Notes: a model not told the origin generated them from the sequence alone. 64,000 nt of DNA from QWHO01 sp021404945 (GCA_963169765.1 CAUJEN010000128.1:1-64000), one strand, 5' to 3'; numbered from the stretch's first letter, positions 14,908-24,410 are shown. A program made the numbers and translations.

Positions 14908-17900
14908 GCGCACCGTGAAGCTGGCCGGGTCGAGCTGCATGCCGGTGGCCTGCTCCACCTCTCCCTGAAGAGCCCGGGCCGGGATCTTCGGATCAAACAA
15001 AAGCTCCCACAGGTGGAGTCGGTCTGAGCCCGCCGTGGCCAGCGTCTTGCCGTCCGGGCTGAGGTCGGCGAAGGCGTTGGCTCCGGCCGCGATCCAGGGG
15101 GTGAGGGGGATGCCGGTCTGGCCGTCCCACACCCGCACCAGGCCCGAGGAGTGGGCGCAGGTGACCAGCCGTCCCCCCCGCCAGGCGGCGGTGACCAGTC
15201 CCGAGGGGTGGGCCAGGGCGGGGAAGGCCTCCTTGCCGGAGGGCAGCTCGAGCACGTGCACCAGCCCATCCTCGCAACTGACGGCCAGCTGCCCGTCGGG
15301 GCTGAAGACCGGGAAGCTGCCCGGACCGGGGCCCAGTTTTCTCAGGAGCGCCGCTTTGCCGTCCCGGTCCCACACGCCCAGCTCGCCCTTCTCGGAAGTG
15401 CAGGCCAGCCACTTGCCGTCCGGCGAAAAGCAGGGCCACAGGGCGTGGCTGGGCAGCTCCAGGACCTTCAAGAGCTGCAAGCCGTCCCCGCTCCAGACCA
15501 GCAGCTGACCACCGGAGCGGGGGTTGGTGCGCATGGAGAGCGCCAGCCGGTCGCCCTGCGGGCTGAAGGCTCCCCACAGCGCCTCCTGGTTGAGGCTCAG
15601 CTCTCTGGTTCGATGCCCCTGGTGGAGCACGGCCCCTCCCTCCAGCACCACGAAGCTCTCCGGACCGAGCACGATGGGGCCGCGAGGCGACTCAAAGAGG
15701 GTCTTGCCTGCTTTCAGGCCATAGAGCAGACCCCAGCGCTCGGCGTTGACGGCCACCTGCTCGGCGCTTGTCTGCAGCAGATCGAAGTCGGCCCCCTGCA
15801 ATCGGGCCAGGGGACGCAGGTGCTCGCCATCAAGCTCGAGCAGGGTGCTCCGCGTGGCGGCCAGCAGGCGAGAGTCGGGGGTGAAGGTCAACCCCCGGGC
15901 CAGGTGATCGAGCTGCATGTCCAGCCGGGGAGCAAAGCGCCGCACCTCGCGCAGCTCCACTCCCGAAAGGGTGGTGAAGGCCGTCCAGCGCCCGTCGGCG
16001 CTGACGGCCAGGTCGCGCAGTCGGTCACCGAGCTGCACTCGCGCTTCCACCATGCCGTCCGGCAGGCCCACCCGAAGCACCGTGCCGGACTCGGAGCCGG
16101 CCCAGAGCGAGGAACCGGCGAAGACCAGCCGGCTGACCCGCGAGCCGACCTGCACAGAAGCCAGCTCGGTCCCGCCCTTGCATTCATAGACCTTGAGCTG
16201 CCCGGCCTCGGCGTTGATAGCCACATAGCGCCCATCGGGGCTGAAGGTGGGGTGGCTGACCCCCAGCGAGCCCCAGGGCGGAGGGAGGGCCCGCCCGGAG
16301 GGGAGCTCGAGGAAGCTCTGGCCGAGCACGGCCCGGTCGGCCCGGGGCGACACGGCCACCCAGCTGGTGTACTCGTGCTCCACGCGCCCGCGCTCGCGCC
16401 CCTCCAGGTCGAGCAGGCGCAGGCCCTGGCTGGTGATCAGGGCCACCTGGTCGCCCGCGAAGCAGGCCTCGTCGCAGGGGGAAAGCTGGCGCCGGCGGAG
16501 CAACCTGCCCTCGGGCAGCTGCCAGAAGGCCAGCCGGCCGCCTCGCTCCAGGGTGAGCAGCTCGCCCTGGCGGAAGCTCCAGGCGGCCACCTGGTCGCTG
16601 ATGGGCAGCTTGACCGGCGCACCGTCCGGCAGGGCGCGCAACTCGACTCCATCGTCCAGGGTGAGCAGCAGCTTGCCGTCCGGGCTGAAGGCCGCCCTCT
16701 GGACCCACCTTGGCAGCGCGGCCAGCTCTTTGCCGCTGGAGCGCTCGAGCAGTCGGGTGCTGGAGCCCTCGTTCACCAGCAGCCGCTCCCCGTCCGGGGT
16801 GAAGATGGCCAGACCCGGCTTGTCGGCGCTCTTTTGCCGCCACATGAGCCGGTCCAGCGGGTGGGTGGCCAAAAGCAGCCGCAGGCGCTGATCCTCGGGT
16901 CGCCGCACCAGGGCCTCGGCCCACCAGAGGCAGGCCTGGGAGGGGTCGCCCTGCTGCTCGGCGGTCAACCCCCGGTCGGTCATCAGCTGCACCACCAGGT
17001 CTTCCGAGCGCTGCTCGGAGATCGTGAGGGCGGCGTTGCTTTTCACGATGCGCTGGTAAGACGCGCCCGCCAGTCCGGTCAGAGCCAGCAAGAAGACCAG
17101 GGCGACCGCCACGGCGGGCTTTCGCACCAGGCGGGAGAGCCGATAGGTCAGCGACCAGGGACGGCGGCACAGCAGCGGATCGCCTCGCCGGCGCTGCTCC
17201 AGGTCTTGCAGCACCTGGGCCGCTGTGGGCGTGCGATGGGCCGGGTCCAGGGCCAGACAGGACTCGATGATGGCGGCCAGGTCGCGGTCGACGCGCGGGT
17301 TGAGGCGGCGCAGGGGGAGGAGCGGATTCTGCTCCAGGTGCTGGCGATAGGCCTTGAGCGCGGCCTCGCTGTGCAACGTGCTCAGAGCGGTGCGCTGCTC
17401 TTCGGACAGTCGCGGGCAGCGCCCTGTGAGCAGGTAGTAGAGCGTGGCTCCCAGCGCGTAGACGTCCCAGCGCGCGCCGGGGGTGGAGCCGGCCTGCTCG
17501 GAGCCGAGCAGCGCCTGCTCGGGGGCCATGAAGCCCAGCGTGCCCAGGGCTCCCCGCGCTTCGCCGCGGGCATAGGCCTGGCCGAAGTCGACCAGGCGGA
17601 TGCGCCCCTGCTCGTCGAGCAGCAGGTTGGAGGGCTTGAGGTCGCAGTGCAGCAGGCCCTTTTCGTGGGTGAACTGCAAGCCCTCGGCGATCTGCTCGAG
17701 CCAGGCCGCGGCCTGGCTGACCGAGGGTTGTCCGACTGCCGCCAGCGAGCCGCGCGTCAGCCAGGGCATCACGAAGAAAGGCGGATCGTGGCCCAGGTCG
17801 GCGTCGAGCAGGGTGATGACGTGGGGATGCTCGGACACCTCGCGCAACCGCTCCACCTCGCGACGAAATCCGGTCAGGTCGAGGTGGGCGGCCTTCAGCA

Positions 17901-18087
17901 CCTTGACGGCCACCCGCTGGCCCGTGCTCAGTTGCACCCCCGACCAGACGGTGCCGAACGTGCCCGCGCCCAGGGGGCGCTCGAGCCGGTAGCCGGGCAG
18001 GCTGGGAGCACCGTCCGCCTGCGACTGCTGACGCCCCTCGGCCAGGTCTTGCTCGCTCTGGGCCAGAGTCTGGTCGGCATCGGACAT
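14893..18087 (-). CDS. Ser/Thr protein kinase with C-terminal WD40-like propellers
   Basis: This 1064-residue protein is a membrane-bound eukaryotic-type kinase. The kinase domain (about 33-300) shows GAGTFGTVW, lysine K62 in VKVLK, HCDLKPSN (D149), DFG at 167-169 and APE at 188-190, so it looks catalytically intact. A transmembrane helix lies at about 324-344. The rest is a long series of WD40-like blades with many FSPDG turns (about 420-1040), ending in the GMQLDPASF segment common to this architecture. The propellers would be extracytoplasmic sensors or binding platforms. The gene diverges from the HTH regulator at 18152. Confidence 0.92.
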   Translation of the reverse strand: MSDADQTLAQSEQDLAEGRQQSQADGAPSLPGYRLERPLGAGTFGTVWSGVQLSTGQRVAVKVLKAAHLDLTGFRREVERLREVSEHPHVITLLDADLGHDPPFFVMPWLTRGSLAAVGQPSVSQAAAWLEQIAEGLQFTHEKGLLHCDLKPSNLLLDEQGRIRLVDFGQAYARGEARGALGTLGFMAPEQALLGSEQAGSTPGARWDVYALGATLYYLLTGRCPRLSEEQRTALSTLHSEAALKAYRQHLEQNPLLPLRRLNPRVDRDLAAIIESCLALDPAHRTPTAAQVLQDLEQRRRGDPLLCRRPWSLTYRLSRLVRKPAVAVALVFLLALTGLAGASYQRIVKSNAALTISEQRSEDLVVQLMTDRGLTAEQQGDPSQACLWWAEALVRRPEDQRLRLLLATHPLDRLMWRQKSADKPGLAIFTPDGERLLVNEGSSTRLLERSSGKELAALPRWVQRAAFSPDGKLLLTLDDGVELRALPDGAPVKLPISDQVAAWSFRQGELLTLERGGRLAFWQLPEGRLLRRRQLSPCDEACFAGDQVALITSQGLRLLDLEGRERGRVEHEYTSWVAVSPRADRAVLGQSFLELPSGRALPPPWGSLGVSHPTFSPDGRYVAINAEAGQLKVYECKGGTELASVQVGSRVSRLVFAGSSLWAGSESGTVLRVGLPDGMVEARVQLGDRLRDLAVSADGRWTAFTTLSGVELREVRRFAPRLDMQLDHLARGLTFTPDSRLLAATRSTLLELDGEHLRPLARLQGADFDLLQTSAEQVAVNAERWGLLYGLKAGKTLFESPRGPIVLGPESFVVLEGGAVLHQGHRTRELSLNQEALWGAFSPQGDRLALSMRTNPRSGGQLLVWSGDGLQLLKVLELPSHALWPCFSPDGKWLACTSEKGELGVWDRDGKAALLRKLGPGPGSFPVFSPDGQLAVSCEDGLVHVLELPSGKEAFPALAHPSGLVTAAWRGGRLVTCAHSSGLVRVWDGQTGIPLTPWIAAGANAFADLSPDGKTLATAGSDRLHLWELLFDPKIPARALQGEVEQATGMQLDPASFTVRSSAR

Positions 18088-18151
18088 CTGAATTTGCGCC
18101 TTCTCGCGCCAGGGCAGGACTTCCTGGCCGGCTCGCCTAAGCGCCCCGGCC

Positions 18152-18613
18152 GTGGAGTCGAGTCAGGTTCTCAAGAGCATTCTCAGTCAGTACGGGTTCA
18201 AGCGGGCGGCGGCCGAGCTGAAGCTGACCCAATCGCTGCTCTACAAGTGGTGCCAGCCGCGCGACGCCGACCAGGACGCCCGGGCCGAGAACCCGCTCGA
18301 GCGGGTGCTGCAACTGGTCAAGCTGACCGGCAACCCGGCCCCTTTGCACTGGCTCTGCCAGCAATGTGACGGCTTTTACGTCAGCAACCCGATGCCGATG
18401 AACGCGCCCTCCAGCCCGGTGCTGCTGGCGACCCAACAGCTCTTGAAAGAGTTCTCCGAGCTGTTGCAGGCCGTCTCGGAGAGCTACACCACCGACAGCG
18501 CCATCACCCCCGAGGAGGCGGCCCGCATCCGCTCGGAGTGGGAGCAGCTCAAGACGGCCGCCGAGCGCTTCGTGGTGGGGTGTGAGCGCGGGCTCTACGA
18601 AGAGCCAGGGTGA
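18152..18613 (+). CDS. HTH regulator, phage CII-like
   Basis: This 153-residue protein starts at GTG 18152. Residues 1-40 form a helix-turn-helix (LKSILSQYGFKRAAAELKLT then QSLLYKWCQP), followed by a segment like CII-family regulators (NPLERVLQLVKLTGNPAPLHWLC). A helical C-terminus (EEAARIRSEWEQLKTAAERF) could mediate oligomerisation. It lies 64 bases from the divergent kinase gene and may regulate it; that is inference only. No other phage gene is near. Confidence 0.65.
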   Translation: MESSQVLKSILSQYGFKRAAAELKLTQSLLYKWCQPRDADQDARAENPLERVLQLVKLTGNPAPLHWLCQQCDGFYVSNPMPMNAPSSPVLLATQQLLKEFSELLQAVSESYTTDSAITPEEAARIRSEWEQLKTAAERFVVGCERGLYEEPG

Positions 18614-18705
18614 AGCGCTCCCTGGACGATCTTGAGCCCTTCGAGTCCTCCTGAGTCTCAAAACCGCGCGTTGAAAGCAGTGCGGCGTTCTTCGTCGAGC
18701 CTCGG

Positions 18706-19533
18706 TCAGCGCTTTTTCTTGTCGGACGGGTCAGCGCGCATCTGGCGATAGCTCGGTGGCCGGGGGAGGCTGCGGGGCTTTCCTGTCGGCTCGGCTTTCG
18801 GTGTGGGCGCCTCTTCGGGTTCGGGCTCCAGACCCGGGTCGTCGGCTAGCCGGGGTATTGCTCGGGGTTCGGGGGGCCTGGACTCTGCCTTCGGTTTGGG
18901 GGTCGGCGGGAGCGGCTCGGCATTCGACGGAGGCTCGTCTCGAGGAGGCGGCTCGAATTCCTCAGGCTCGGAGGGCGAAGCGATCTGTCCCGCCCGCGGC
19001 TGGCGACGGGGCGTGGTATCGCAGGGCAGGCCCAGCGCTCCGGCCAGGTGGCCAGCCAGGTCGCTGGCGTAAGAGGTCCGGTAGAACGGTCCGAAGAGGC
19101 GGAACTCGCCCAGGCAGGTCCAGTAGCGGTCCGGCTCTTGATGGTCCAGGGACCTCTGGTGATTCAGGTGCTCGCTGGTATCCATGCTGATCCCCAGCCC
19201 CGCCCCCTGGAAGTTGAAGCCAGAAAGACCAAAGCTGAACCGGATCCCGTCGGGCCGGTTGGTCCAGTGATAGACCCAGACGCTGCCCACCTGGTTGAAG
19301 GTCAGCCAGCGGTGGGCCCGCTGGCGCAGGCCCGAGCGCTTGATGATCCAGCTCACGCCGTGCAGCAGTCGGCGATCCTGAGGGAAAAGGCCCACTTCCT
19401 CCTCGTAGCGCCCGTAGTCATCGTCGCCCACGCTCTGGATGCCGAACGAGGTACTGGAGGCTAACACGATTCTGCGTGCTTTCAGGCTTTGCAGGGAGGT
19501 TTCGTAGGTTTGCCTCTCTCCAAAGAAAGCCAC
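18706..19533 (-). CDS. Hypothetical protein with Pro-rich C-terminus
   Basis: This 275-residue protein starts at GTG 19533 (MAFFGERQTYE). The first 165 residues form a strand-rich globular domain with aromatic clusters (WLTFNQVGSVWVYHWTNRPD, FSFGLSGFNFQGAGLGI). It has no signal peptide. The C-terminal 110 residues are a disordered Pro/Glu/Lys-rich tail ending SDKKKR. No family is recognised. The tail composition resembles linkers of surface-associated or protein-binding proteins. Confidence 0.65.
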   Translation of the reverse strand: MAFFGERQTYETSLQSLKARRIVLASSTSFGIQSVGDDDYGRYEEEVGLFPQDRRLLHGVSWIIKRSGLRQRAHRWLTFNQVGSVWVYHWTNRPDGIRFSFGLSGFNFQGAGLGISMDTSEHLNHQRSLDHQEPDRYWTCLGEFRLFGPFYRTSYASDLAGHLAGALGLPCDTTPRRQPRAGQIASPSEPEEFEPPPRDEPPSNAEPLPPTPKPKAESRPPEPRAIPRLADDPGLEPEPEEAPTPKAEPTGKPRSLPRPPSYRQMRADPSDKKKR

Positions 19534-19609
19534 CCGAACTGGTTCTGTCCCGACGGAGGTCTTTCCCGCCTGACCGTCTCCACCGGACGGTATACCGCCG
19601 CCTTCTCAA

Positions 19610-19636
19610 ACCGGTAAGGCAGAAAGACCGGTAAGG
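19610..19636. promoter_or_regulatory. Paired direct repeat ACCGGTAAGG, operator-like
   Basis: Two identical 10-base repeats (19610-19619 and 19627-19636) are 17 bases apart, about 80-100 bases upstream of the minus-strand gene starting at 19533. They lie downstream of the gene ending at 19668. The 17-bp period would put both on similar but not identical faces of the helix. No regulator can be named. Confidence 0.3.
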
Positions 19637-19667
19637 TCTCGTAAGATCCGAGCGGACGAGGCCAAGC

Positions 19668-21140
19668 TTAGCTCGTGCTCGACTTGCGCGTCGTGCGGGT
19701 GGTATTCTTGGCCACCGTCGAAGTGCTGCCCCTGCCGCGCGACCCGCCCGGAGCCCGGGTGCCGCGCGTGGTGGAGCTGGCCGAGCTGCCCGAGCCGGAG
19801 CTGGAGGCCGGGCGCGGGGCCTGCTCGCCGGTGGCCCCAACGCTGGTGCTGGGGCGGGGACGCTCGCCCACGTAGCCGCGCCACTCCTGACGGGACAGTC
19901 CGGGCACCTGGCCGCTCTCACCCGGACGCGGGTTGACGTCGCGGATGATCAGGCCACGCCTGGCCCGGCCGGTATTCCGGCCGTTGGAGATGACGTTTCC
20001 GTCGTAAGGCTGACGGCGCCCGTTCGGCCCGCGCGGAACGCGGCCGTGGTCGTCCTGGTAGAGCTGGCCCCGGGGTCCACGCCCGACATTGGCGGCATGC
20101 TCGCCGTTGTAGACGATGCCGAAGCCGTGCCCGTCGAGCGTGCGCGGGTCCACGCTCTGGGTGGCCACGCCGAAGTAGCGGGAGATCTGTTCGGGGTACT
20201 GGCGCGTGTTGATCTTCCGCAGGCCTTCTTCGTAGGAAACGCCGTTCTCCTGTGCGTAGCGCTGGGCAGCCGCGGCGTTCATGCGAGCCGCCTGCTCCAC
20301 CGCGGCCGGGCTACGACCGCGGTAATCGGAGGCTTCGCGCGCCTGGCGGATCTGATCGGGGGTCAGCTCGGCCGAGTAGCCATCGCGCATGGTGACCCGC
20401 ACATTGCCGTTGGGCAGCGTCTCCATCTTCATGGCGTCGTCGCCCCACTGGTGCTGCATGGCCTTGATGATGGCCGTGGCGCTGCAGTTCTCGGGGGTCC
20501 CCTGGGCCACCCGGTCGTGCACCCGCTCGACTTCGGCCGCCTCGGGGTTCTCGGGAGTGCTCGGGGAGGGGGCGCTCGAGTTCGTGTTGCGCGGAACGTT
20601 GCTGGGGCCGGCGCTGTTCGAGGAATTGCGGTTGCCGGTCTGACGCGGGCCCGAGGTGCTTCGGCCGGGGGAGGAGCCCGCGCTGTTGCCGCTGGGGGAG
20701 GCTCCTCCGCTGTTGTCCACGGGCGCGGCGCCTCCCGCTTCGGGGTTGCCGCCGCCGGTCTGGGGTTGCTGCTGCCCTCCCTGGGCCATCTCCAGGGCCT
20801 TGCGCACCAGCTCTTCGGTCTGGGGCGAGAGGGTGGCGCCGTTCTCGCGCGCCTTCTGGTAGTCTTTCATCAGCTGCTCGGCCAGGCTCTGGGCGTTGGC
20901 TGCGCCCGAGGTGGCGGCCACCATCAACTGCTGGGCCTGGGCCCTGAGAATGCCGTCGTAGTGCGAGCCGGCGATGCCCTGGGCGAGCATGGCGGCGCCC
21001 ATCTGGCCCTGTCGGTCGAGCAGGTCCTGGGAGGGACGGAATCCATCGGTCGGGCTCTGGTTCGTCAGGCCGGCCGGTGAGCTCACCGTGCGCAGCGGGC
21101 TCAGCGGATTCTGGGGCAGGCTCGGGTTGATGGTCATCAT
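19668..21140 (-). CDS. Possible secreted cysteine-protease-like protein (calpain-like core)
   Basis: This is a 490-residue protein. Residues 1-120 are helical, 120-205 are a Ser/Gly/Asn/Pro-rich linker, and about 205-350 form a globular core. The C-terminal 90 residues are Ser/Thr/Arg-rich and disordered. The core has QGTPENCSATAIIKAM, resembling the catalytic Cys helix of calpain-like proteases. It also has NGNVRVTMRDGYSAELTPDQ and a possible catalytic His in DGHGFGIVYNGEHAANV. There is no N-terminal signal peptide. TAAGCT precedes the ATG by 9 bases. A secreted effector or toxin-like role is inference; the protease call needs a profile search. Confidence 0.6.
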   Translation of the reverse strand: MMTINPSLPQNPLSPLRTVSSPAGLTNQSPTDGFRPSQDLLDRQGQMGAAMLAQGIAGSHYDGILRAQAQQLMVAATSGAANAQSLAEQLMKDYQKARENGATLSPQTEELVRKALEMAQGGQQQPQTGGGNPEAGGAAPVDNSGGASPSGNSAGSSPGRSTSGPRQTGNRNSSNSAGPSNVPRNTNSSAPSPSTPENPEAAEVERVHDRVAQGTPENCSATAIIKAMQHQWGDDAMKMETLPNGNVRVTMRDGYSAELTPDQIRQAREASDYRGRSPAAVEQAARMNAAAAQRYAQENGVSYEEGLRKINTRQYPEQISRYFGVATQSVDPRTLDGHGFGIVYNGEHAANVGRGPRGQLYQDDHGRVPRGPNGRRQPYDGNVISNGRNTGRARRGLIIRDVNPRPGESGQVPGLSRQEWRGYVGERPRPSTSVGATGEQAPRPASSSGSGSSASSTTRGTRAPGGSRGRGSTSTVAKNTTRTTRKSSTS

Positions 21141-21290
21141 CTTGCTTCGAGCTTACCTCTCCGGACAGAGCCGGCACAGCCCCCTGAGTTATGACAAACT
21201 CTCGCAAGATATTACCGTTTTCTACCTCGAGATGAAGTTTGTGTAACTGGTCGCGAAGGACCGGGAACCGGGCGCACGAAGCGCAGATCT

Positions 21291-23393
21291 GTGAAACGAC
21301 GCACTTTTCTCTTTGCTCTGGGTGGCGCCAGCCTGGCTCTGGCCGCCGGCCCGCCTGCCTTTGCGACCGCCGCCGAGCCGGCTATGCTCACCCCCTGGAC
21401 CGGCCCCTACGGGGGGATTCCCCCCTTCGACAAGGTCAAGGTGGCCGAGTTCCCGGCCGCTTTCACGGCCGCCATGGCCTCCTATCGCAAGGAGATCCAG
21501 GCCATCGCCGACAACCCCGAGCCGCCCACCTTCGCCAACACCCTGGCCGCCCTCGAAGGCTCGGGCCGCACCTTCACCCGGGTCAGCCTCATCTTCGGGG
21601 TCTACACCTCGACCATGAATGCGCCCGAGGTGCAGGCCATCGAGCGCGAGTGGTCGCCCCGCTTTGCCGCCCTGATTGACGAGATCGTCCAGAATGACAG
21701 GCTCTTTGCCCGCATCGAGGCGATCGACAACTCCCCCGACAAATCCAGTTGGACCAGCGAGCAGCAGCGCCTGGCCTGGGTCCACCACACCAACTTCGTG
21801 CTGGCCGGAGCCAGGCTCTCGCCGGCTCAGAAGAAGGAGATGGCCCAGATCAACCAGCGTCTGGCTCAGCTCTACACCCGCTTCAGCCAGAACGCCCTGG
21901 CCGACGAAGAGAACGAAATGCTGGTGCTGGGCAAGCCCGAGGACCTGGCCGGCCTGCCCGAGTCGCTGCGCGACGCAGCAGCCACCACCGCCAGAGAGAA
22001 GGGCCAGGCGGGCAAGTGGGTGATCCTCAACACCCGCTCGGCCATGGAGTCGTTTCTCACCTACTCGGATCGTCGCGACCTTCGCGAGAAGGGCTTCAAG
22101 ATGTGGATCCGCCGTGGCGACGGCGGGGGCGAGCACGACAACAACGCCGTGGTCACCGAGATCCTGCAGTTGCGCGCTCGCAAGGCCAAACTGCTGGGTT
22201 ATGAGACCTTCGCCCACTGGCGCCTGCAGAGCACCATGGCCAAAACCCCCGAGAACGCGATGAAGCTGATGATGCAGGTCTGGCCCGCGGCGGTAGCCCG
22301 GGTCAAGGAGGAGGTGGCCGCCATGCAAGAGCTGGCCGGTCACGCGATCGAGCCGTGGGACTATCGCTACTACGCCGAAAAGGTGCGCAAGGCGAAGTAC
22401 GACCTGGACGAGGGCGAGATCAAGCCCTACTTGCAGCTCGACAACATGCGCGAGGCCATCTTCTGGGCTTCGGGCCAGCTCTACGGGTTCACCTATCGCA
22501 AGGTGGAGGGCCTGCCCACCGTGCACGCCGACATCGCTGTCTACGAGGTGCTGGGCCCGGATGGCAAGCACAAGGGTCTGTGGTACTTCGACCCTTATGC
22601 CAAGACCGGCAAGCAGTCGGGCGCCTGGATGAACGAGTATCGCACCCAGGAGGCCTTCCAGAAGCCGATCACGCCCATCGTCTCCAACAACTCCAACTTC
22701 CTCAAAGCGCCGGCTGGCCAGCCGGTGCTGCTGAGCTGGGACGACGCCGACACCATGTTCCACGAGTTCGGCCATGCATTGCACGGGCTGGCCTCCCAGG
22801 TGAGCTATCCCACCCTGGCGGGCACCAACGTGGCTCGCGACTTCGTGGAGTTCCCCTCGCAGATCAACGAGCGCTGGCTCTCCACCCCCGAGGTGCTGGG
22901 CAAGTTTGCCCTGCACGCCGAGACGGGCAAGCCCATGCCGGCCGAGCTGGTGGCCAAGATCAAGCGGGCCGACACCTTCAATCAGGGCTTCTCCACCGTC
23001 GAGGCGCTGGCCTCGGCCATCCTGGACATGAAGCTTCACCTGGCGGGCGAGGTGAAGATCGACCCGCGCGAGTTCGAGAAGGTCGCCCTGGCCGAGCTGG
23101 GCATGCCCAAAGAGATCGTGATGCGTCACCGCATCCCCCACTTCGGCCACGTCTTTTCCAGCGACGGCTATGCGGCTGGCTACTACAGCTACATCTGGTC
23201 GGACGTGCTCACCCAGGACGCCTGGGAGGCCTTCGCCGAGGCCGGCGGCCCCTGGGATAAGAAGACCGCCAATCGCTTCTATGAGTGCATCTTGCAGGTG
23301 GGCAACACGCTGGATCTGGCTCAGGCCTACCGCAACTTCCGGGGACGCGACCCGTCGGTGAGCGCGTTGCTCAAGTCGCGCGGCTTCCTGTAG
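21291..23393 (+). CDS. Peptidase family M3 (peptidyl-dipeptidase Dcp-like), exported
   Basis: This 700-residue zinc metallopeptidase has the HEFGH motif at 491-495 (TMFHEFGHALHGL) and the downstream FVEFPSQINERW segment typical of M3A enzymes. The N-terminus KRRTFLFALGGASLALAAG resembles a Tat signal (RR-x-F-L), so the protein is probably periplasmic. It would cleave short peptides, releasing dipeptides as Dcp does. The start is GTG. The gene is followed by a 558-base structured intergenic region. Confidence 0.9.
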   Translation: MKRRTFLFALGGASLALAAGPPAFATAAEPAMLTPWTGPYGGIPPFDKVKVAEFPAAFTAAMASYRKEIQAIADNPEPPTFANTLAALEGSGRTFTRVSLIFGVYTSTMNAPEVQAIEREWSPRFAALIDEIVQNDRLFARIEAIDNSPDKSSWTSEQQRLAWVHHTNFVLAGARLSPAQKKEMAQINQRLAQLYTRFSQNALADEENEMLVLGKPEDLAGLPESLRDAAATTAREKGQAGKWVILNTRSAMESFLTYSDRRDLREKGFKMWIRRGDGGGEHDNNAVVTEILQLRARKAKLLGYETFAHWRLQSTMAKTPENAMKLMMQVWPAAVARVKEEVAAMQELAGHAIEPWDYRYYAEKVRKAKYDLDEGEIKPYLQLDNMREAIFWASGQLYGFTYRKVEGLPTVHADIAVYEVLGPDGKHKGLWYFDPYAKTGKQSGAWMNEYRTQEAFQKPITPIVSNNSNFLKAPAGQPVLLSWDDADTMFHEFGHALHGLASQVSYPTLAGTNVARDFVEFPSQINERWLSTPEVLGKFALHAETGKPMPAELVAKIKRADTFNQGFSTVEALASAILDMKLHLAGEVKIDPREFEKVALAELGMPKEIVMRHRIPHFGHVFSSDGYAAGYYSYIWSDVLTQDAWEAFAEAGGPWDKKTANRFYECILQVGNTLDLAQAYRNFRGRDPSVSALLKSRGFL

Positions 23394-23951
23394 AATTCCT
23401 GAGCACCTGGCCGAGCAGCCGCTCGCGAAGAGGAGCTACGCCGCTCACGGCGCGCCTCCGAGCTGCGCCAGGGCGAGCAGTGCTCAACGGATGCTGCTGG
23501 TATTCTCGTTGGCTCGAACGTAGTTCGTCCTGGCTGGCTACGATCTCGTGCTCAGTTGGCCGCAGGGCGTCGTCGTGAGAGGCCTTTCGGTCCTGTGCAT
23601 CCCGGTCGGGCCCAACAGAGGTTTGTCTCCACCGGGTAAGAATTCGTGTTCTGCGGTGGTAGCGGCAGATTCCCCGGTACCGGGCTGGTTCCGGGGTATA
23701 CGCCGGAATGGAGGCGGTACCGGGCAAGCTCCTGGTATTCCGACCGACCGGCTCAGCTAATCCACCACCGTGCGGTGGCCCGGAGACCGTATGTAGAGGT
23801 CCAGTCCGAACGGACGTTTGTCCCGCCGGGTACGAATCCATCTTCGACTCCGGAGCCAGGTTTGCAGAGCTCTCCCACTTCAGTTGATCCCTGTGTCCCA
23901 GACCGAGCCCGCCAGGCCCGTGCCGCCGGGTGAGGCTCAATCCCGTGAAGC
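23394..23951 (-). other. Structured intergenic region with internal repeats, candidate RNA
   Basis: This 558-base gap lies between convergent genes. Two degenerate 24-base direct repeats occur at 23621-23645 and 23816-23839. A second pair with core CTGGTATTC occurs at 23493-23508 and 23728-23742. Hairpins include CCACCG/CGGTGG at 23765-23778 and the GTCC/GGAC dyad at 23804-23815. Read on the minus strand, both copies contain ACCAGSAG followed within a few bases by CCG, a motif also present in the RNA at 25386-26028. No protein-like frame, promoter or terminator was recognised, so the strand is uncertain. Confidence 0.4.
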
Positions 23952-24410
23952 TTAGAAGAACAACCAGGGCTGGGCCGGAACGCCAGTCAACTTCTCCTGA
24001 GCCTGGTCGAGGTGGCGCAGGAACTGCACCTGCTCTCTGGTGTCGGACTTGAGGCGCTGCTCCCAGCCCTCCAATCCCTTGTGGCTCACGTAGAAAGCGC
24101 CCGCCACCGCGGCCGTGGCCACGGCAGGCCCCAGCGCGCCGGTGCCGCCCATGGCGCCGAGGAGCTTGACGGCCGCCACGATGCCCACGCCGAAGGCAGC
24201 GCCTCGGGTCATGGCGCTGCCGGTTCCGGCCAGGGCGGTTTTGCGCCCGAGGCTGTTGAGCTGGCTGAAGCCTTCCTTGCGAATCGAGTCCAGGTCGGAA
24301 CCGGGTGTGGCTTCCAGACGATCGGTGTAGCTGTAGCCGGTCGGGGTCTCCGGCTCGGGGACGGGGGTGTACTTTTCCAACTGGGCTCTGGTGACGACAG
24401 AAACTTGCAT
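23952..24410 (-). CDS. Small membrane protein, function unknown
   Basis: This 152-residue protein has a polar N-terminus (about 1-55), a Gly/Ala-rich hydrophobic section (about 65-107, GAAFGVGIVAAVKLLGAMGG and GPAVATAAVAGAFYV) likely to form two helices, and a charged helical C-terminus ending PAQPWLFF. It resembles in style, though not clearly in sequence, the hydrophobic proteins at 241 and 14323. It diverges from comB. No family is recognised. Confidence 0.6.
   Translation of the reverse strand: MQVSVVTRAQLEKYTPVPEPETPTGYSYTDRLEATPGSDLDSIRKEGFSQLNSLGRKTALAGTGSAMTRGAAFGVGIVAAVKLLGAMGGTGALGPAVATAAVAGAFYVSHKGLEGWEQRLKSDTREQVQFLRHLDQAQEKLTGVPAQPWLFF

Noticed and set aside
15151..18369. Very long plus-strand reading frame (over 1000 codons) opposite the kinase/WD40 gene
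   Set aside because: It is His/Gln/Gly-rich shadow translation of the strongly supported kinase gene on the other strand, common in high-GC DNA. No motifs are recognisable.
18152..18613. Prophage, from the CII-like regulator
   Set aside because: No integrase, structural or lysis gene is near; a single HTH gene does not support a prophage.
21222..23150. Long minus-strand frame opposite the M3 peptidase; similar long antisense frames at 232-1875, 30-31.5 kb and 32-33.7 kb
   Set aside because: All lie opposite genes with clear catalytic motifs and have biased composition without conserved motifs.
23394..23951. Glycine-type tandem riboswitch
   Set aside because: The tandem layout is suggestive, but the glycine aptamer core is missing and the region lies between convergent genes, not upstream of one.
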